A stretch of 64,000 bases of DNA from CADEEN01 sp963751775 (GCA_963751775.1 CAVVVW010000018.1:5918-69917); one strand, 5' to 3'; shown: positions 17,553-27,641, counted from the stretch's first letter. A program made the numbers and translations. The notes: generated from the sequence alone by a model not told the origin.

Positions 17553-18146
17553 TCAGTACTCCAGGCCCCAGTCGACGCGGATTTGCCCAGCCGCAAGATC
17601 GACGCTGTCGACGTAAGCCGCGACAAAGGGGATCAGGCGCTCGGCGGCCTCCACCGCCGCGTCCGCGGCCGCATCGGCGCGACGCACGCGCAAGACGCTG
17701 TGTACGCCGGTGTCGATGAGGCCAGTCACGTGGCCGAGCAAGTCGCCCTCGCGATTGAGGACCGCAAGGCCGACCAGATCGACCCAGTAGTACTCGCCGT
17801 CACCGGCACTTGGAAAGCTGGCGCGCGAAACGAACACCGCTGAGCCGGTCAGTGCCTCGGCAGCGTCGCGGTCGGCCACTTCCTGCGCGTTGGCGACCAC
17901 CATCGACGCCTGTTCACGCACCTGGGTGACGCGCAACAGCGGCGGCACCGAACGCCGCGGGCCTGGCGGCGGCTGCAGGAACCAGCGCCGCGAGGAAAAC
18001 AGCGCTTGCGGGTCGCGGGCGTGCGCTTGCACCTTGAACGCGCCCTTGATGCCCCAGGCACCGACGATGCGGCCAACCTCGATCGCGTCGGCCGGGAACG
18101 ACGGCAAATCGCCCGACGCGGCGTTCAGCGACGGCGGCGTCGCCAT
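17553..18146 (-). CDS. rimM: Ribosome maturation factor RimM
   Basis: 197 aa. Binds S19 and supports 16S rRNA 3'-domain processing. The N-terminal domain has EVGRIVGAWGIKGAFKV; the C-terminal PRC-barrel begins at GEYYWVDLVGLAVL and ends with the family motif RLIPFVAAYVDSVDLAAGQI. The ATG at 18146 gives a 20-residue tail before the conserved core, slightly longer than in E. coli. It follows rpsP by 19 nt. Confidence 0.96.
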   Translation of the reverse strand: MATPPSLNAASGDLPSFPADAIEVGRIVGAWGIKGAFKVQAHARDPQALFSSRRWFLQPPPGPRRSVPPLLRVTQVREQASMVVANAQEVADRDAAEALTGSAVFVSRASFPSAGDGEYYWVDLVGLAVLNREGDLLGHVTGLIDTGVHSVLRVRRADAAADAAVEAAERLIPFVAAYVDSVDLAAGQIRVDWGLEY

Positions 18147-18165
18147 ACAGCCGCGCGGCCGGGCG

Positions 18166-18414
18166 TCAGGCGCTGGCCTTGGCCTGGCCGACCAGCCGCG
18201 CCACGGTCGGCGACACCTGGGCACCCACGCCGGTCCAGTAGGCAATGCGGTCGGTCGCCACGCGCAGCGGCTGCTCGCCACCGGCAGCGACCGGGTTGTA
18301 GAAGCCCACGCGCTCGATGAATCGACCGTCGCGGCGCTCGTGCGAATCGGCGACCACGATGTTGTAGAACGGGCGCTTCTTGGCGCCGGAACGGGACAGA
18401 CGGATGACAACCAT
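18166..18414 (-). CDS. rpsP: 30S ribosomal protein S16
   Basis: 82 aa. Canonical S16 beginning MVVIRLSRSGAKKRPFYNIV and containing RDGRFIERVGFYNP. Binds 16S rRNA in the body of the small subunit. GAGGTAAG stands just before the ATG. First gene of its conserved four-gene operon. Confidence 0.98.
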   Translation of the reverse strand: MVVIRLSRSGAKKRPFYNIVVADSHERRDGRFIERVGFYNPVAAGGEQPLRVATDRIAYWTGVGAQVSPTVARLVGQAKASA

Positions 18415-18558
18415 GGGGCACTTACCTCGAAGCTCGAACTTGATCGCGCGCCGCGCCAGGAGACACACTGGCCGGTGATGCGCTGCTGATGGGAACAGCA
18501 CACAGTTCGGCGCCGTAGATACGCCGGTCACCTGACCAGCCGTCGCCGAAAACCGCGC

Positions 18559-18564
18559 ATTATA
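18559..18564 (-). promoter_or_regulatory. -10 element of the probable rpsP operon promoter
   Basis: Perfect TATAAT on the minus strand about 145 nt upstream of rpsP. No good -35 is present (CTGGCT at 17 nt). The implied leader of roughly 135 nt is consistent with ribosomal protein operons that carry a regulated leader, but I could not define a structure. Confidence 0.45.
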
Positions 18565-18597
18565 GACTCGCAGCTCCTGCCAGCCAGCGCCCATACC

Positions 18598-19132
18598 ATG
18601 CAGCCCCTGATCATCCGCCCGAGCACCGTCGCCGACCTGCCCGCCATCACCCGGATCTACGGCTTGGCGGTGGACCAGGGCACTGGCACCTTCGAGCTCG
18701 ATGCGCCGGACGGCGCCGAGATGGCTCGCCGTCGCGACGACGTGCTGGCCAAGGGCCTGCCCTGGCTGGTGGCCGAACGCGGCGGCCAGGTGCTGGGCTA
18801 CGCCTACGCCAATCACTTCCGGCCGCGCCGCGCCTACCGCTTCTGCCTCGAAGACTCGATCTACCTCGACCCTGCCGCGCAGGGTCAGGGCGTTGGCCGC
18901 GTGTTGCTGGCCGAATTGCTGGCGCAGTGCGCCGCACGCGGTGCGCGGCAAATGCTGGCCGTCATCGGCGACACGGCCAATGCAGGGTCGATCGCAGTGC
19001 ATCGCGCCTGCGGCTTCGAGCCGGCGGGGCTGTTCAAGGCGGCGGGCTGGAAGTTCGACCGCTGGCTCGACGTCGTGCTCATGCAGCGCGGTCTTGGCCA
19101 AGGCAGCGCATGCCGCGCCGCTCGACAACTGA
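18598..19132 (+). CDS. GNAT N-acetyltransferase, phosphinothricin-acetyltransferase-like; stop apparently lost by a frame error
   Basis: About 178 aa. Begins LIIRPSTVADLPAITRIYGLAV and has the acetyl-CoA loop QGQGVGRVLL and the Pat/Bar-like VIGDTANAGSIAVHRACGF and WLDVVLMQR. Substrate unknown; relatives acetylate methionine sulfone or similar amino acids. The raw frame continues without stop into the next gene, giving a 324-aa fusion. In the +1 frame a TGA lies at 19130-19132, overlapping the ATG of the TM2 gene as TGATG, so one base lost or gained near 19090-19120 would explain the fusion. Confidence 0.85.
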
Positions 19133-19572
19133 TGGCCCGCTACAAGTCGAAGACGCTGGCGACCTGGATCGCGCTGCTCGGCGGCAGTCTGGGGCTGCAC
19201 CGCCTGTACTTGAATGGCAGCCGTGACGCATTCGCCTGGCTGCACCTGCCGCCGACGCTGGCCGGCCTGGTGGGCGTGCAGCGCATGCTCGAACTCGGCC
19301 AGGACGACCGCGTGGCCTGGCTGCTGCTGCCGCTGCTGGGGCTGATGCTGACGCAGGGCGCGCTCTGCGCGATCCTCTACGGCCTGCTACCCGACGAACG
19401 CTGGGACGCGCGCCACAACCCCGGTGCCGCGTCACACGCCACCGGTTGGGGCCCGGTGCTGGGCGTGGTCGCGGCGCTGATCGTCGGCGCCACGGCGCTG
19501 ATGGCCACCGTCGCCTTCAGCGGCCAGCGCTACTTCGAGTCACAGGTCGAAGAGGGCCACAGTCAGCCATAG
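19132..19572 (+). CDS. TM2-domain-like small membrane protein
   Basis: 146 aa from MARYKSK. The opening KSKTLATWIALLGGSLGLHRLYLNG has the TM2 pattern (aromatic/basic, GG-x2-G-x-HR-x-Y-x-G), followed by two or three more hydrophobic segments (residues 38-50, 62-85 and 112-132). Function of the family is unknown. In the raw sequence it is joined in frame to the GNAT gene; I annotate it as separate because the junction coincides with a TGATG stop/start overlap in the adjacent frame. Confidence 0.7.
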   Translation: MARYKSKTLATWIALLGGSLGLHRLYLNGSRDAFAWLHLPPTLAGLVGVQRMLELGQDDRVAWLLLPLLGLMLTQGALCAILYGLLPDERWDARHNPGAASHATGWGPVLGVVAALIVGATALMATVAFSGQRYFESQVEEGHSQP

Positions 19573-19580
19573 CGCCACGC

Positions 19581-20592
19581 TCAGAGCAGCACGCGGCCGA
19601 CCCAGTACGCCAGCGCGGCCATCAGCGCCGAAGCCGGGATCGTGAAGATCCAGGCCCAGACGATATTGCCGGCCACGCCCCAGCGCACCGCCGAGGCGCG
19701 CCGGGTCGACCCGACGCCGACGATGGCCCCGGTGATGGTGTGTGTGGTCGACACGGGGATGCCCAGGCCGGAGGCCAGGAACAACGTGATGGCCCCGCCG
19801 GTCTCGGCGCAGAACCCGCCCACCGGCTTCAACTTGGTGATCTTCTGCCCCATCGTCTTGACGATGCGCCAACCGCCGAACATGGTGCCCAAACGCAATC
19901 GCGATGTAGCAGCTCCAGATCACCCAGCCGGGCGGAAAGCTGTCCGTCGCGCTGGCATAGCCGGTTGCGATCAGCAACATCCAGATGATGCCGATGGTCT
20001 TTTGCGCGTCGTTCCCGCCATGGCCCAGGCTGTACAGGCCGGCCGAAACGAGCTGCAGGCGACGGAAGGCGGCGTCGATCCTCTGCGGCCGCTTGTGGCG
20101 GAAGAGCCAGGCGACGGCCACCATCATCAGCGAAGCCAGGGTGTAGCCCAGCAGCGGCGATACCAGGATGAAGGCGACCGTCTTCCAGACCCCGGCGGCA
20201 ACCAGTGATCCGGCGCCCGACTTGGCCATCACGGCGCCGACGATGCCGCCGATCAACGCGTGCGAGCTCGACGACGGTATGCCGTACCACCACGTCACGA
20301 TGTTCCAGATGATGGCACCGATCAGCGCACCGAAGACCACGTAGTGATCGACCACGCCAGGCATCACGATGCCCTTGCCCACCGTCGCCGCCACCTTCAA
20401 CTGAAAGATGAACAGGGCGACGAAGTTGAAGAAGGCCGCAAAGGCCACCGCCTGGTGCGGCTTCAACACCCCGGTCGAGACCACGGTCGCGATCGAGTTC
20501 GCCGCATCGTGGAAGCCGTTCATGAAGTCGAACACGACGGCCAGCGCCACCAGCAGGGCGATGACCCAGAAGGAGACCTGGATCGCGTGCAT
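19581..20592 (-). CDS. pit: Low-affinity inorganic phosphate transporter (PiT family), one frame break
   Basis: About 337 aa, ten or so membrane helices. The PiT signature occurs twice, as expected for inverted repeats: VFDFMNGFHDAANSIATVVST at the N-terminus and SLGHGGNDAQKTIGII with the later VSTTHTITGAI. The frame changes near 19893: removing one T from a three-T run gives a smooth YIAIALGTMFGGWRIVKTMG. Symports phosphate or metal-phosphate with protons. Paired with the DUF47 gene 22 nt upstream. Confidence 0.92.
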
Positions 20593-20614
20593 CAGGCGCG
20601 CGCCCGCAACGCAG

Positions 20615-21262
20615 TCAGGAACTCTCGAGGACCACGCCCTCGATCAGGTTGGCGACGTCCTCGCAGCGATCGGTGATCGACTCCAGTTGCTCGTAGATCG
20701 CCTTCAGCTTGATCAGCTCGCGCACGTCGGGCTGTTCGCGGAACAGCCGGCTCATCGCGGCGCGCATCACGCGGTCGGCGTCGGACTCGAGGTGGTCGAT
20801 CTCCTCGCAGATCTTCAGCGCGGCCTCGGCCACCTCGGGCTGGCCGAGCTTGGGCATCATCGTGACCACATTCGCCACCCGCTCGCAGCAGCGTACCGAC
20901 AGTTCGCCCAGACGCACCACCTCGGTCGTGAGTTCGCGCACGTCGTACAGCGACATGGTCTCGGTGGCGTCCTGCAGCAGGTCGAGCACGTCGTCCATCG
21001 CATTGATCAGGCCGTGGATCTGCTCGCGATCGATCGGCGTGATGAAGGTCTTGTGCAACAGGCGGTTGACCTCGGCCGTGATCTTGTCGGCGGCACGCTC
21101 GGCCATGTCGACGTCGTCGGCATGTTGCTGGCGCAGCGCGGGATCGGAATAGTTCTCGATCATGGCCATGAAAGCGCGCGCGCCCGCGGCGATGAAGCGA
21201 CCATGCTCGTTGAAGAGCTCGAAGAAGTTTCCTTCGCGCGGCATCAGTTTGCCGAACAGCAT
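20615..21262 (-). CDS. DUF47 family (PhoU-like) phosphate transport accessory protein
   Basis: 215 aa, all helical, with the DUF47 start LMPREGNFFELFNEHG and acidic metal-binding repeats (ERAADKITAEVNRLLHKTF and DHLESDADRVMR). Such proteins are consistently encoded beside Pit transporters and are thought to control them, much as PhoU acts on PstSCAB. GGAGG stands 7 nt before the ATG at 21262, which decides the start over the longer open frame. Confidence 0.9.
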   Translation of the reverse strand: MLFGKLMPREGNFFELFNEHGRFIAAGARAFMAMIENYSDPALRQQHADDVDMAERAADKITAEVNRLLHKTFITPIDREQIHGLINAMDDVLDLLQDATETMSLYDVRELTTEVVRLGELSVRCCERVANVVTMMPKLGQPEVAEAALKICEEIDHLESDADRVMRAAMSRLFREQPDVRELIKLKAIYEQLESITDRCEDVANLIEGVVLESS

Positions 21263-21345
21263 GCAGGGTCCTCCGGCCGCGCTGGTGCGGCTGCGATCGA
21301 ATTGAATCGGCGCGAGTGTAATCGGGGCCGTGCGCCCGACGCCGG

Positions 21346-21836
21346 TCAATCGGTGATTCGACGGATGCGTTGCGCCGCCCGCAGCGCCAGGGATTGCGCC
21401 ACGTCAAGCCCGCCCGGGCATGGCAGGCCGGGCGCCAGCTCGGACAGCGGCGCAAGCACGAACGCGCGCTCGTGCAGGCGCGGATGCGGCACGCTCAGTG
21501 CCGGCGACGCGACGCGGCGCTCACCGAAGTACAGCAGATCGAGGTCCAGCGTACGCGGCGCATTGCGGTGCGGGCGCTGCCGGCCGAAGCGCTGCTCCAG
21601 CGCCTGCAGCTGTGCACGAGCAGTTCGTCGGGCTCGAGTTCGGTACGCAGCTCGGCCACGGCATTGACATAGTCCGGGCCATCGGCATCGAGCGGCGCGC
21701 TGCGGTACAGCGACGAGGCGGCAACGACCACGGTCCGTGGCAACGCGCCCAGTTGCAGCAACGCCGCGCGCACGCTGTGCACGGCGTCGCCGAGATTGGC
21801 GCCCAGGCCGACGAAGACCCGCTCTGCCTTTGTCAT
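21346..21836 (-). CDS. folK: 6-hydroxymethyl-7,8-dihydropterin pyrophosphokinase, one frame break
   Basis: About 163 aa after correction. The first part (FVGLGANLGDAVHSVRAAL, YRSAPLDADGPDYVNAVAEL) runs to about 21605; the rest, with RFGRQRPHRNAPRTLDLDLL and the ATP-site VPHPRLHERAFVLAPL, is in another frame and stops at 21346. One missing base near LLVH restores the protein. Transfers pyrophosphate from ATP in folate synthesis. Begins 16 nt after pcnB, an arrangement shared with E. coli. Confidence 0.9.
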
Positions 21837-21852
21837 CCTGGTCCGGCCGCGG

Positions 21853-23460
21853 TCAGCCGGAGTTGCCGGGCGCCGGCCGCGCCGTACCACCCGCACCGGG
21901 TTTTCGGCGGCGTCGGCGGCGCTTCTTGGCCGGCGCGCTGTCGCCGCCGCCTGTGCGCTCGACGGCGTTCAGGCCATTCGGCACGGTATCGATGTCGTCG
22001 TGCCGATCGTCGGCGTCGCGGGCCTCGCGCGGCATACGCACCTGCCGTCGCTCGCCCGGCTCGCGCGGCTGGCTGCGTTGCGCCTCGCGCGCCGCGGCAA
22101 TCAGGGCCTCGCGCTCTTCGCCGCTGCCGAGCGAGAAGTCCTCCCACCAGTCGGCCAGTTCGTCATCGATCTCGCCCGTATCGGCACGCAGGCGCAGGAA
22201 GTCGTACGCGGCGCGAAAGCGCGCCTGATCGATCAGCGAATACGGTGTCGCTGCCGCTGCGGCGCTCGAAGCGCGGCTGCATCAGCCAGATCTCGCGCAT
22301 GTCGGTGCCCAGCTTGCCGCGGCCCGAGATGTCGCCGACGCGTGCGTCGAACACCGCATCGATGGCTGCCTGCAAAGCCGGCATGGTGTGCTCGCCGGCC
22401 TGTTGCGCCGCCTGCCAGCGATCACGAACCTCGTGCCAGAGCAGGCAGGCCAGCAGGTAGCTGGGCGCCACGCCCTTGTCCTGTTCGACCCGTGCATCGG
22501 TATCGGCCAGCGCGGCTTCAATGAATTGGACCCGGTGGTCCTTGTGCTTGATGCCGTCGACCATCAGCGGCGCAAGCAACGGGAATTGCCGATGCAGGCC
22601 CTGCTTGCGCAGTTCGGCCACGCTGGCCAGCGAGTGGCCGGTCTGCAACAGCTTGAACAGCTCATCGAACAGCCGCGACACCGGCACGTTGTCGAGCAGC
22701 GTCGCCATTTCGCGGATCGGCGCGCGCGTGGCGGGTTCGATGTGAAAGCCGAGCTTGGCGGCGAAGCGCACGGCACGGACGATGCGCACCGGGTCTTCGC
22801 GGTATCGCGTCACCGGGTCGCCGATCATTCGCAGCGCGCCCTTCTTGATGTCCTTGATGCCGCCGTGGTAGTCGATCACGACTTGCGTCACCGGGTCGTA
22901 GTACATCGCGTTGATGGTGAAGTCGCGCCGCGCGGCGTCTTCGATCTGCGGCCCCCAGACGTTGTCGCGCAGGACACGGCCCGCGGCATCCACGACGTGG
23001 GTCTTGCCTGCCAACTCGCTGCGCGAGGCCTTTTCGTTGGCACCGACTTGCTCGGCCTGCTCGGCGTCGAGGTAGGCACGAAAGGTCGAGACCTCGATGA
23101 CCTCGTGCTCGCGCCCGCGGCCGAACACCACGTGCACGATGCGAAAGCGCCGACCGATGATGAAGGCGCGGCGAAACAAGCCCCTTGACCTGCTCGGGCG
23201 TGGCATCGGTGGCGACATCGAAGTCCTTCGGCCGCCGGCCGACCAGCAGGTCGCGCACCGCGCCGCCGACGATGTAGGCGGCAAAGCCCGGCTTCCTGCA
23301 GCGTGCGCACCACCTTGACAGCGCGTTCGTCGAGGAGATCGGCGTCGATGCCGTGTTCGGCGGCACCGACTTCGACCCGCTTGCCCAGCGGGATCCGCGT
23401 GCCCTTGGGCGCGGCGGACGGCGCCTTGCGCAGCAGCTTGTCGATGAATTTTCGGATCAT
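21853..23460 (-). CDS. pcnB: Poly(A) polymerase I, three frame breaks
   Basis: About 535 aa. Pieces in order: MIRKFIDKLLRKAP start; IVGGAVRDLLVGRRPKDFDVATDATP, the nucleotidyltransferase GG and DxD site; FRIVHVVFGRGREHEVIEVSTFR; RRDFTINAMYYDP; EDPVRIVRAVRFAAKLGF; then a Lys/Arg-rich tail (AKKRRRRRRKPGAGG). Frame changes are near 23290, 23170 and 22260. Adds poly(A) tails that promote RNA decay. The ATG overlaps the stop of the upstream HAD gene. The RIVHVVFG context and the basic tail favour poly(A) polymerase over CCA-adding enzyme. Confidence 0.92.
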
Positions 23461-24137
23461 GGTTGTTGTTCTTTGAACAGGTTCAATACGGGCCAGCCGC
23501 GCTCGCGCGCCAGCGCAGCCAGCGCCGGCGCGGGATTGGTCGCCACCGGATGCGTCGCCCACTCGAGCAGCGGCAGGTCGTTGGTCGAGTCGCCATAGCA
23601 GGTGATGCGATCGAAATCGGCGTGCCGCAAGCCCTGCCCGGCCAGCCATTGCTCGACACGCACGACCTTGCCCTCACGAAACGACGGCACCCCGCGCACC
23701 GCACCGGTGACGCGCCGATTGTCGTCGCGCACCAGTTCGACGGCGATCAGTTCGGCCACGCCGAAGGCCTGCGCGATGGGCCGCGTGATGAATTCATTGG
23801 TTGCCGTCACGATGGCCGTGCGGTCGCCCGCGGCCTGGTGGCGGCGCACCAGCGCGAGCGCACGCTCGTCGAGCGCGGGCTGCACGACCTCGCGCATGAA
23901 ACGCCCGCGCATGGCCAGTACCTGCGCCTCGTCGCGCTCGCGCCAGGGGGCGGTGGCAAAGTCGATGTAGGCGTCGATGTCCAGCCGCGCGGCCTGATAG
24001 TCGTCATAGAAGGCATCGTTGCGACGCCGGAACGCCTCGGCATCGACCCAGCCGATGGCGACCATGAAGTCGCCGAAAGCGTGATCGGAGTCGATCTCGA
24101 GCAATGTGCCGTCGAGGTCGAACAGAGCCAGGTTCAC
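23457..24137 (-). CDS. HAD-superfamily IB phosphatase (SerB-like)
   Basis: 226 aa. HAD motifs: DLDGTLLEIDSD (I, nucleophile Asp near residue 7), TATNEF (II), GK with the downstream lysine (III) and CYGDSTNDLPLL (IV). The alpha-helical cap and length are those of HAD-IB phosphatases such as those acting on phosphoserine or related monophosphates; the substrate is not determined. GTG start at 24137 overlaps the hda stop (GTGA) and its stop overlaps the pcnB ATG, so it sits inside a fully coupled operon. Confidence 0.88.
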   Translation of the reverse strand: MNLALFDLDGTLLEIDSDHAFGDFMVAIGWVDAEAFRRRNDAFYDDYQAARLDIDAYIDFATAPWRERDEAQVLAMRGRFMREVVQPALDERALALVRRHQAAGDRTAIVTATNEFITRPIAQAFGVAELIAVELVRDDNRRVTGAVRGVPSFREGKVVRVEQWLAGQGLRHADFDRITCYGDSTNDLPLLEWATHPVATNPAPALAALARERGWPVLNLFKEQQP

Positions 24138-24833
24138 AGCGCGGCGCCCTCTTGCTCGAACATGCGCTTGAGCAGCGGCACCGTGATGGCGCGCTGCTGC
24201 GACAGGGCGAACTCGTCCAGCCGATCGAGCAGCGCCATCAGGTGCTGCAGGTCGCGCGAAAAGCGGGTCAGCAGGAAATCCATCACCTCGTCGGACAGGA
24301 AGATGCCGCGCCGGTCGGCCTCGCGGCGCAGATGCCGCGCGGCTGTCGGGTTCGGCCAGCGGTTCGAGGGCAAAGACATGGCCCCAGCCGAGGCGGGTGC
24401 GCAAGTCGTCGCGAAGAACAAGGTCGATCGGCGGCAGCGCTCCTGCCGCAGCGATCGGCACGTTGGCCGTGGTGGCCTCGATGAACATCGCAAAGGCCGC
24501 CTGCTGCTGGATCTCGTCGAGGGCCTCACAGGTGTCGAGCAGCAGCAACGACCAGCCAGGGTCGAACTGCCAGGGTGCGGGACTTGCGGCATCGAACCAG
24601 CCCGCGCGCAGGCCACGTTGCTGCGCGGCCCGTGCCAGCGCGCGCAGCAGGTGCGTCTTGCCGCAGCCGCGCGGGCCCCACAGGTACAACGGCGTCGCAG
24701 CCTGTTCGACCGTGCGCGGCAATGAGCTCGCCAGCGCGCGCAGATGCGCCAACGCCGCGCCGTTGGCCCCGGTCACGAAGCCGTCGAGGGTCTGCAGCGG
24801 CGTCGGACCGATGGCCAGCGGAATCTGTCGCAC
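24134..24833 (-). CDS. hda: DnaA regulatory inactivator Hda, one frame break
   Basis: About 233 aa AAA+ protein without a DNA-binding domain. Starts (M)RQIPLAIGPTPLQTLDGFV, with Walker A GPRGCGKTH and Walker B LLLLDTCEAL. After PLAEPDSRAA near 24345 the frame changes; the sensor II region (READRRGIFLSDEVMDFLL) is in the next frame and ends at 24134. With the beta clamp, Hda stimulates DnaA-ATP hydrolysis and limits initiation. A GTG at 24833 is the likely start. The N-terminal clamp-binding motif appears as QIPLAI. Confidence 0.88.
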
Positions 24834-24838
24834 CGCAT

Positions 24839-25039
24839 TCAGCCCTGGAACAGCCGGTTCGCGCGCGACGCGCGACGCGATACAAGCCATACCACCGCCG
24901 GCGGCAACGCGCAGGCGAGCGCAGCCGCGGCGATGAACGGTGACGGCACGGGTGTCAGCGGCCGCAGCCCGACCGTCGCCACCGGGGCGCGAGCGACGCC
25001 GGCGAGCCTGCAACGTTGGCCTGGCCTGAGTGTCGTCAT
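24839..25039 (-). CDS. Possible small single-span membrane protein
   Basis: 66 codons ending 5 nt before hda. It has one hydrophobic stretch (FIAAAALACALPPAVVWLV, residues 35-53) followed by basic residues. I do not recognise it, and high-GC sequence easily gives such frames. It is listed because it fills the gap between the SirB1-like gene and hda. Confidence 0.25.
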   Translation of the reverse strand: MTTLRPGQRCRLAGVARAPVATVGLRPLTPVPSPFIAAAALACALPPAVVWLVSRRASRANRLFQG

Positions 25040-25049
25040 GCCGCCGACC

Positions 25050-25918
25050 TCAATGCAGCCGCGGCGGCGGGTCGGTGTGGTGCATTTCGATCAGGCGCTC
25101 GGCGAGCGCGCGGGCGTCCTCGGCGTCCGGACGATGCTCGAGGTAGGCCTTCAGATCGGCAACCGCCGCCTCGCGATGGCCCAGCTCGGCCAACGCCAGA
25201 CCACGATCGCGCCGCTCTTCCCAGGCCTCGGGCAGCAGAACCACCAGCCGCTGTTGCACCGCCAGCAGCGCGGCCAGTCTTCGGCGCTGCGATGGATTTC
25301 CTTCAGGTTGCGCAGCATCCGCGCGAGCACGTCGCGCCCGCTCGCCGCCTGCAAGAACAGCCCCAGTGGCGCCTCGAACTCCCCGACCAGCCCCTGGCGC
25401 CGCCGGTACGGTGTCAGGCGCTCCTCGAGCGCCTCGCGCGACAGCGACTGGCCGTTGAACGGGTCGATGATGACTTCGCCCTGCGGCATCTTCAGCTTGA
25501 CGAGGAAATGGCCGGGGAACGACACCGGGCGCGCATCCAGTCCGATCTGCTGCGCGATCTCGATGTAGAGCAGTGCCAGCGTGATCGGGATCCCGCGCCG
25601 CGTGCCCAGCACGCGCTGAAGGTAGCTGTTCTGCAGATCGTAGTAATCATTGACGTTGCCGGCAAAGCCCAACTCCTGGAAGAAATAGCGGTTCAGGCAG
25701 CGCAGCCGGTGGATCGCGCTCGCATCGGCGGCCAGGCGCCGCTTGAGGGTTGCCGCCAGCGCGTCGATTTGCGACAGCACGCCCTGTACGTCGAGCAGCG
25801 GATCGTCGTCCTGGCCGATCGTGATCGCCGCTTCAAGCAGCGAGAACTGGCTGTCGTCGGCCACCAGCGTGGCAAAGTAGTCCAGCAGCGAGGGCGCCTC
25901 GAAGCGCAGCGAGCTCAT
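25050..25918 (-). CDS. SirB1 family protein (transglutaminase-like plus TPR), one frame break
   Basis: About 289 aa. The N-terminal transglutaminase-like domain has NDYYDLQNSYLQRVLGTRRGIPITLALLY and the GHFLVKLKMPQGEVIIDPFNG segment. The C-terminal TPR-like helices (RDRGLALAELGHREAAVADLKAYL) are in another frame, the change being near 25265. The family is widespread in proteobacteria, often next to prmC or hda-like genes; the function is not known. Follows the murJ gene's end on the same strand. Confidence 0.85.
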
Positions 25919-25934
25919 ACCCCGCAAGTGTAGG

Positions 25935-27491
25935 TCAGGCCTGACGCATGAACTGGCGCGGGCGCATGCCCAGCAGCGCCAGCAGGCCGAAGTACAGCAG
26001 CGCCACGCCGGCCAGCACCGCCGCCATCAGGCCGATGCGCCAGCCCCAATGCGCGGCCAGGCCGATCCAGTCGAAGTGCCAGGCGGCCCAGACGAGTGCA
26101 GCGGTCAATGCGGCGGTGGCCAGCAGCACACGGGCCAGGAAGCCTGCCCACCCGGGCGCCGGGGCGTAGGCACCGACGCGGCGCAGGCCGATCAGCAGGC
26201 AGCCGGCGTTGATCAGTGCGCCCAGTCCGATCGAAAGCGCCAGCCCGGCGTGGCCGAGCCAGGGCACGAACAGCAGGTTCATGGCCTGCGTGGCCAGCAA
26301 CACAGCCACGGCGATCTTGACCGGTGTGCGGATGTCCTGGCGCGCATAGAAACCCGGCGCCAGGACCTTGACCGCCACCAACCCGATCAGTCCGACGCCG
26401 TAACCGCGCAGCGCCGCCACTGTCTGCGCCACGTCGCGCGGGCTGAAAGCGCCGTAATGGAACAGCACGGCCACCAGCGGCTCGGCGAAGACCAGCAGCG
26501 CCGCCGCGCACGGCAATGCCAGCAACAGCACCAGACGCAGGCCCCAGTCGAGCAGCCCGGTATAGCGGGGCGCGTCGCCGCTTGCCTGTGCGGCCGACAG
26601 TTGCGGCAGCAAGACGACGCCGAGCGCAACGCCGAGCAGGGCCGTCGGGAACTCCATCAGGCGGTCGGCGAACGTCAGCCACGACACCGCACCGACACCC
26701 ACGTGCGATGCGATCTGGGTGTTGATGACCAGTGAGATCTGCGCCACCGACACCCCCAGCACGGCCGGCGCCATCTGCTTGAGCACGCGGCCGATACCGG
26801 GATGGCGCCAGGCCTGCCGCAACGCGCCCGGCGACACGCCGATGCGCGGGAAACAGCCGATCCGCGCCAGCGCCGGCAACTGCACCGCCAGTTGCAGCAC
26901 GCCGCCGAGCATCACGCCGGCGGCCAGGGCATAGACCCGCGTGATGCCCCAGCCGTCGAACCACGGCACACCCCACCACGCCGCGCCGATCACGGCCAGG
27001 TTGAGCAGCACCGGCGTCGCCGCCGGCACCGCAAAGCGCTTCCAGGTGTTGAGAATGCCGGCGGCCAATGCCACCAGCGACATGCAGCCGATATAGGGAA
27101 ACATCCAGCGCGTCATCACCACCGCGTCGTCGAAGCGCGCCAGGCCCGAGGCCATCAGCCAGACGATCACGGGCGCGGCGACCACGCCGAGCGCGCAGGT
27201 CACGAGCAGCGTCCAGGCCAGCACGGTGGCCACCGCGTTGATCAGCAGCCGCGTGGCATCGTCGCCGCCGCGGGTCCGCGTATCGGCCAGGATCGGCACG
27301 AAGGCCTGCGAAAAGGCGCCCTCGGCAAACAGCCGCCGCAGCAGGTTGGGAATGCGGAATGCGACGTTGAAGGCGTCGGTGGCGGCGCTGGCGCCAAAGG
27401 TCGCGGCGACGAGCAGTTCGCGCACGAGCCCGGTGATGCGCGAGGCCAGGGTCAGCAGCGAAACGGTGGAAGCGGCCTTGAACAGGTTCAT
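25935..27491 (-). CDS. murJ: Lipid II flippase MurJ
   Basis: 518 aa MOP-superfamily membrane protein with about 14 helices. The N-terminal signature MNLFKAASTVSLLTLASRITGLVRE (first 24 residues) and DAFNVAFRIPNLLRRLFAEGAFSQAF carry the conserved Arg residues of the central cavity. Flips lipid II to the periplasmic face for peptidoglycan synthesis. The ATG at 27491 matches the family start; the in-frame start at 27506 adds five residues. Diverges from rpsT, as in many proteobacteria. Confidence 0.96.
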   Translation of the reverse strand: MNLFKAASTVSLLTLASRITGLVRELLVAATFGASAATDAFNVAFRIPNLLRRLFAEGAFSQAFVPILADTRTRGGDDATRLLINAVATVLAWTLLVTCALGVVAAPVIVWLMASGLARFDDAVVMTRWMFPYIGCMSLVALAAGILNTWKRFAVPAATPVLLNLAVIGAAWWGVPWFDGWGITRVYALAAGVMLGGVLQLAVQLPALARIGCFPRIGVSPGALRQAWRHPGIGRVLKQMAPAVLGVSVAQISLVINTQIASHVGVGAVSWLTFADRLMEFPTALLGVALGVVLLPQLSAAQASGDAPRYTGLLDWGLRLVLLLALPCAAALLVFAEPLVAVLFHYGAFSPRDVAQTVAALRGYGVGLIGLVAVKVLAPGFYARQDIRTPVKIAVAVLLATQAMNLLFVPWLGHAGLALSIGLGALINAGCLLIGLRRVGAYAPAPGWAGFLARVLLATAALTAALVWAAWHFDWIGLAAHWGWRIGLMAAVLAGVALLYFGLLALLGMRPRQFMRQA

Positions 27492-27535
27492 GCGGTGTGG
27501 CCGCACGCGGGTCAGTGCAAGGCCGAAACGCGGCG

Positions 27536-27541
27536 ATTATA
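27536..27541 (-). promoter_or_regulatory. -10 element of the probable murJ promoter
   Basis: Perfect TATAAT on the minus strand, 44 nt upstream of the murJ start in the divergent murJ-rpsT spacer. No recognisable -35. Confidence 0.4.
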
Positions 27542-27641
27542 GATAGCGCGTACTAACGTGCTGGGCCGCACGGCTGGTCAGTCTGCTGGGCCGCCGTGCT
27601 AAACTCGCGGACTTCGCAAAACCTGCTCCAAACATTCCAGC

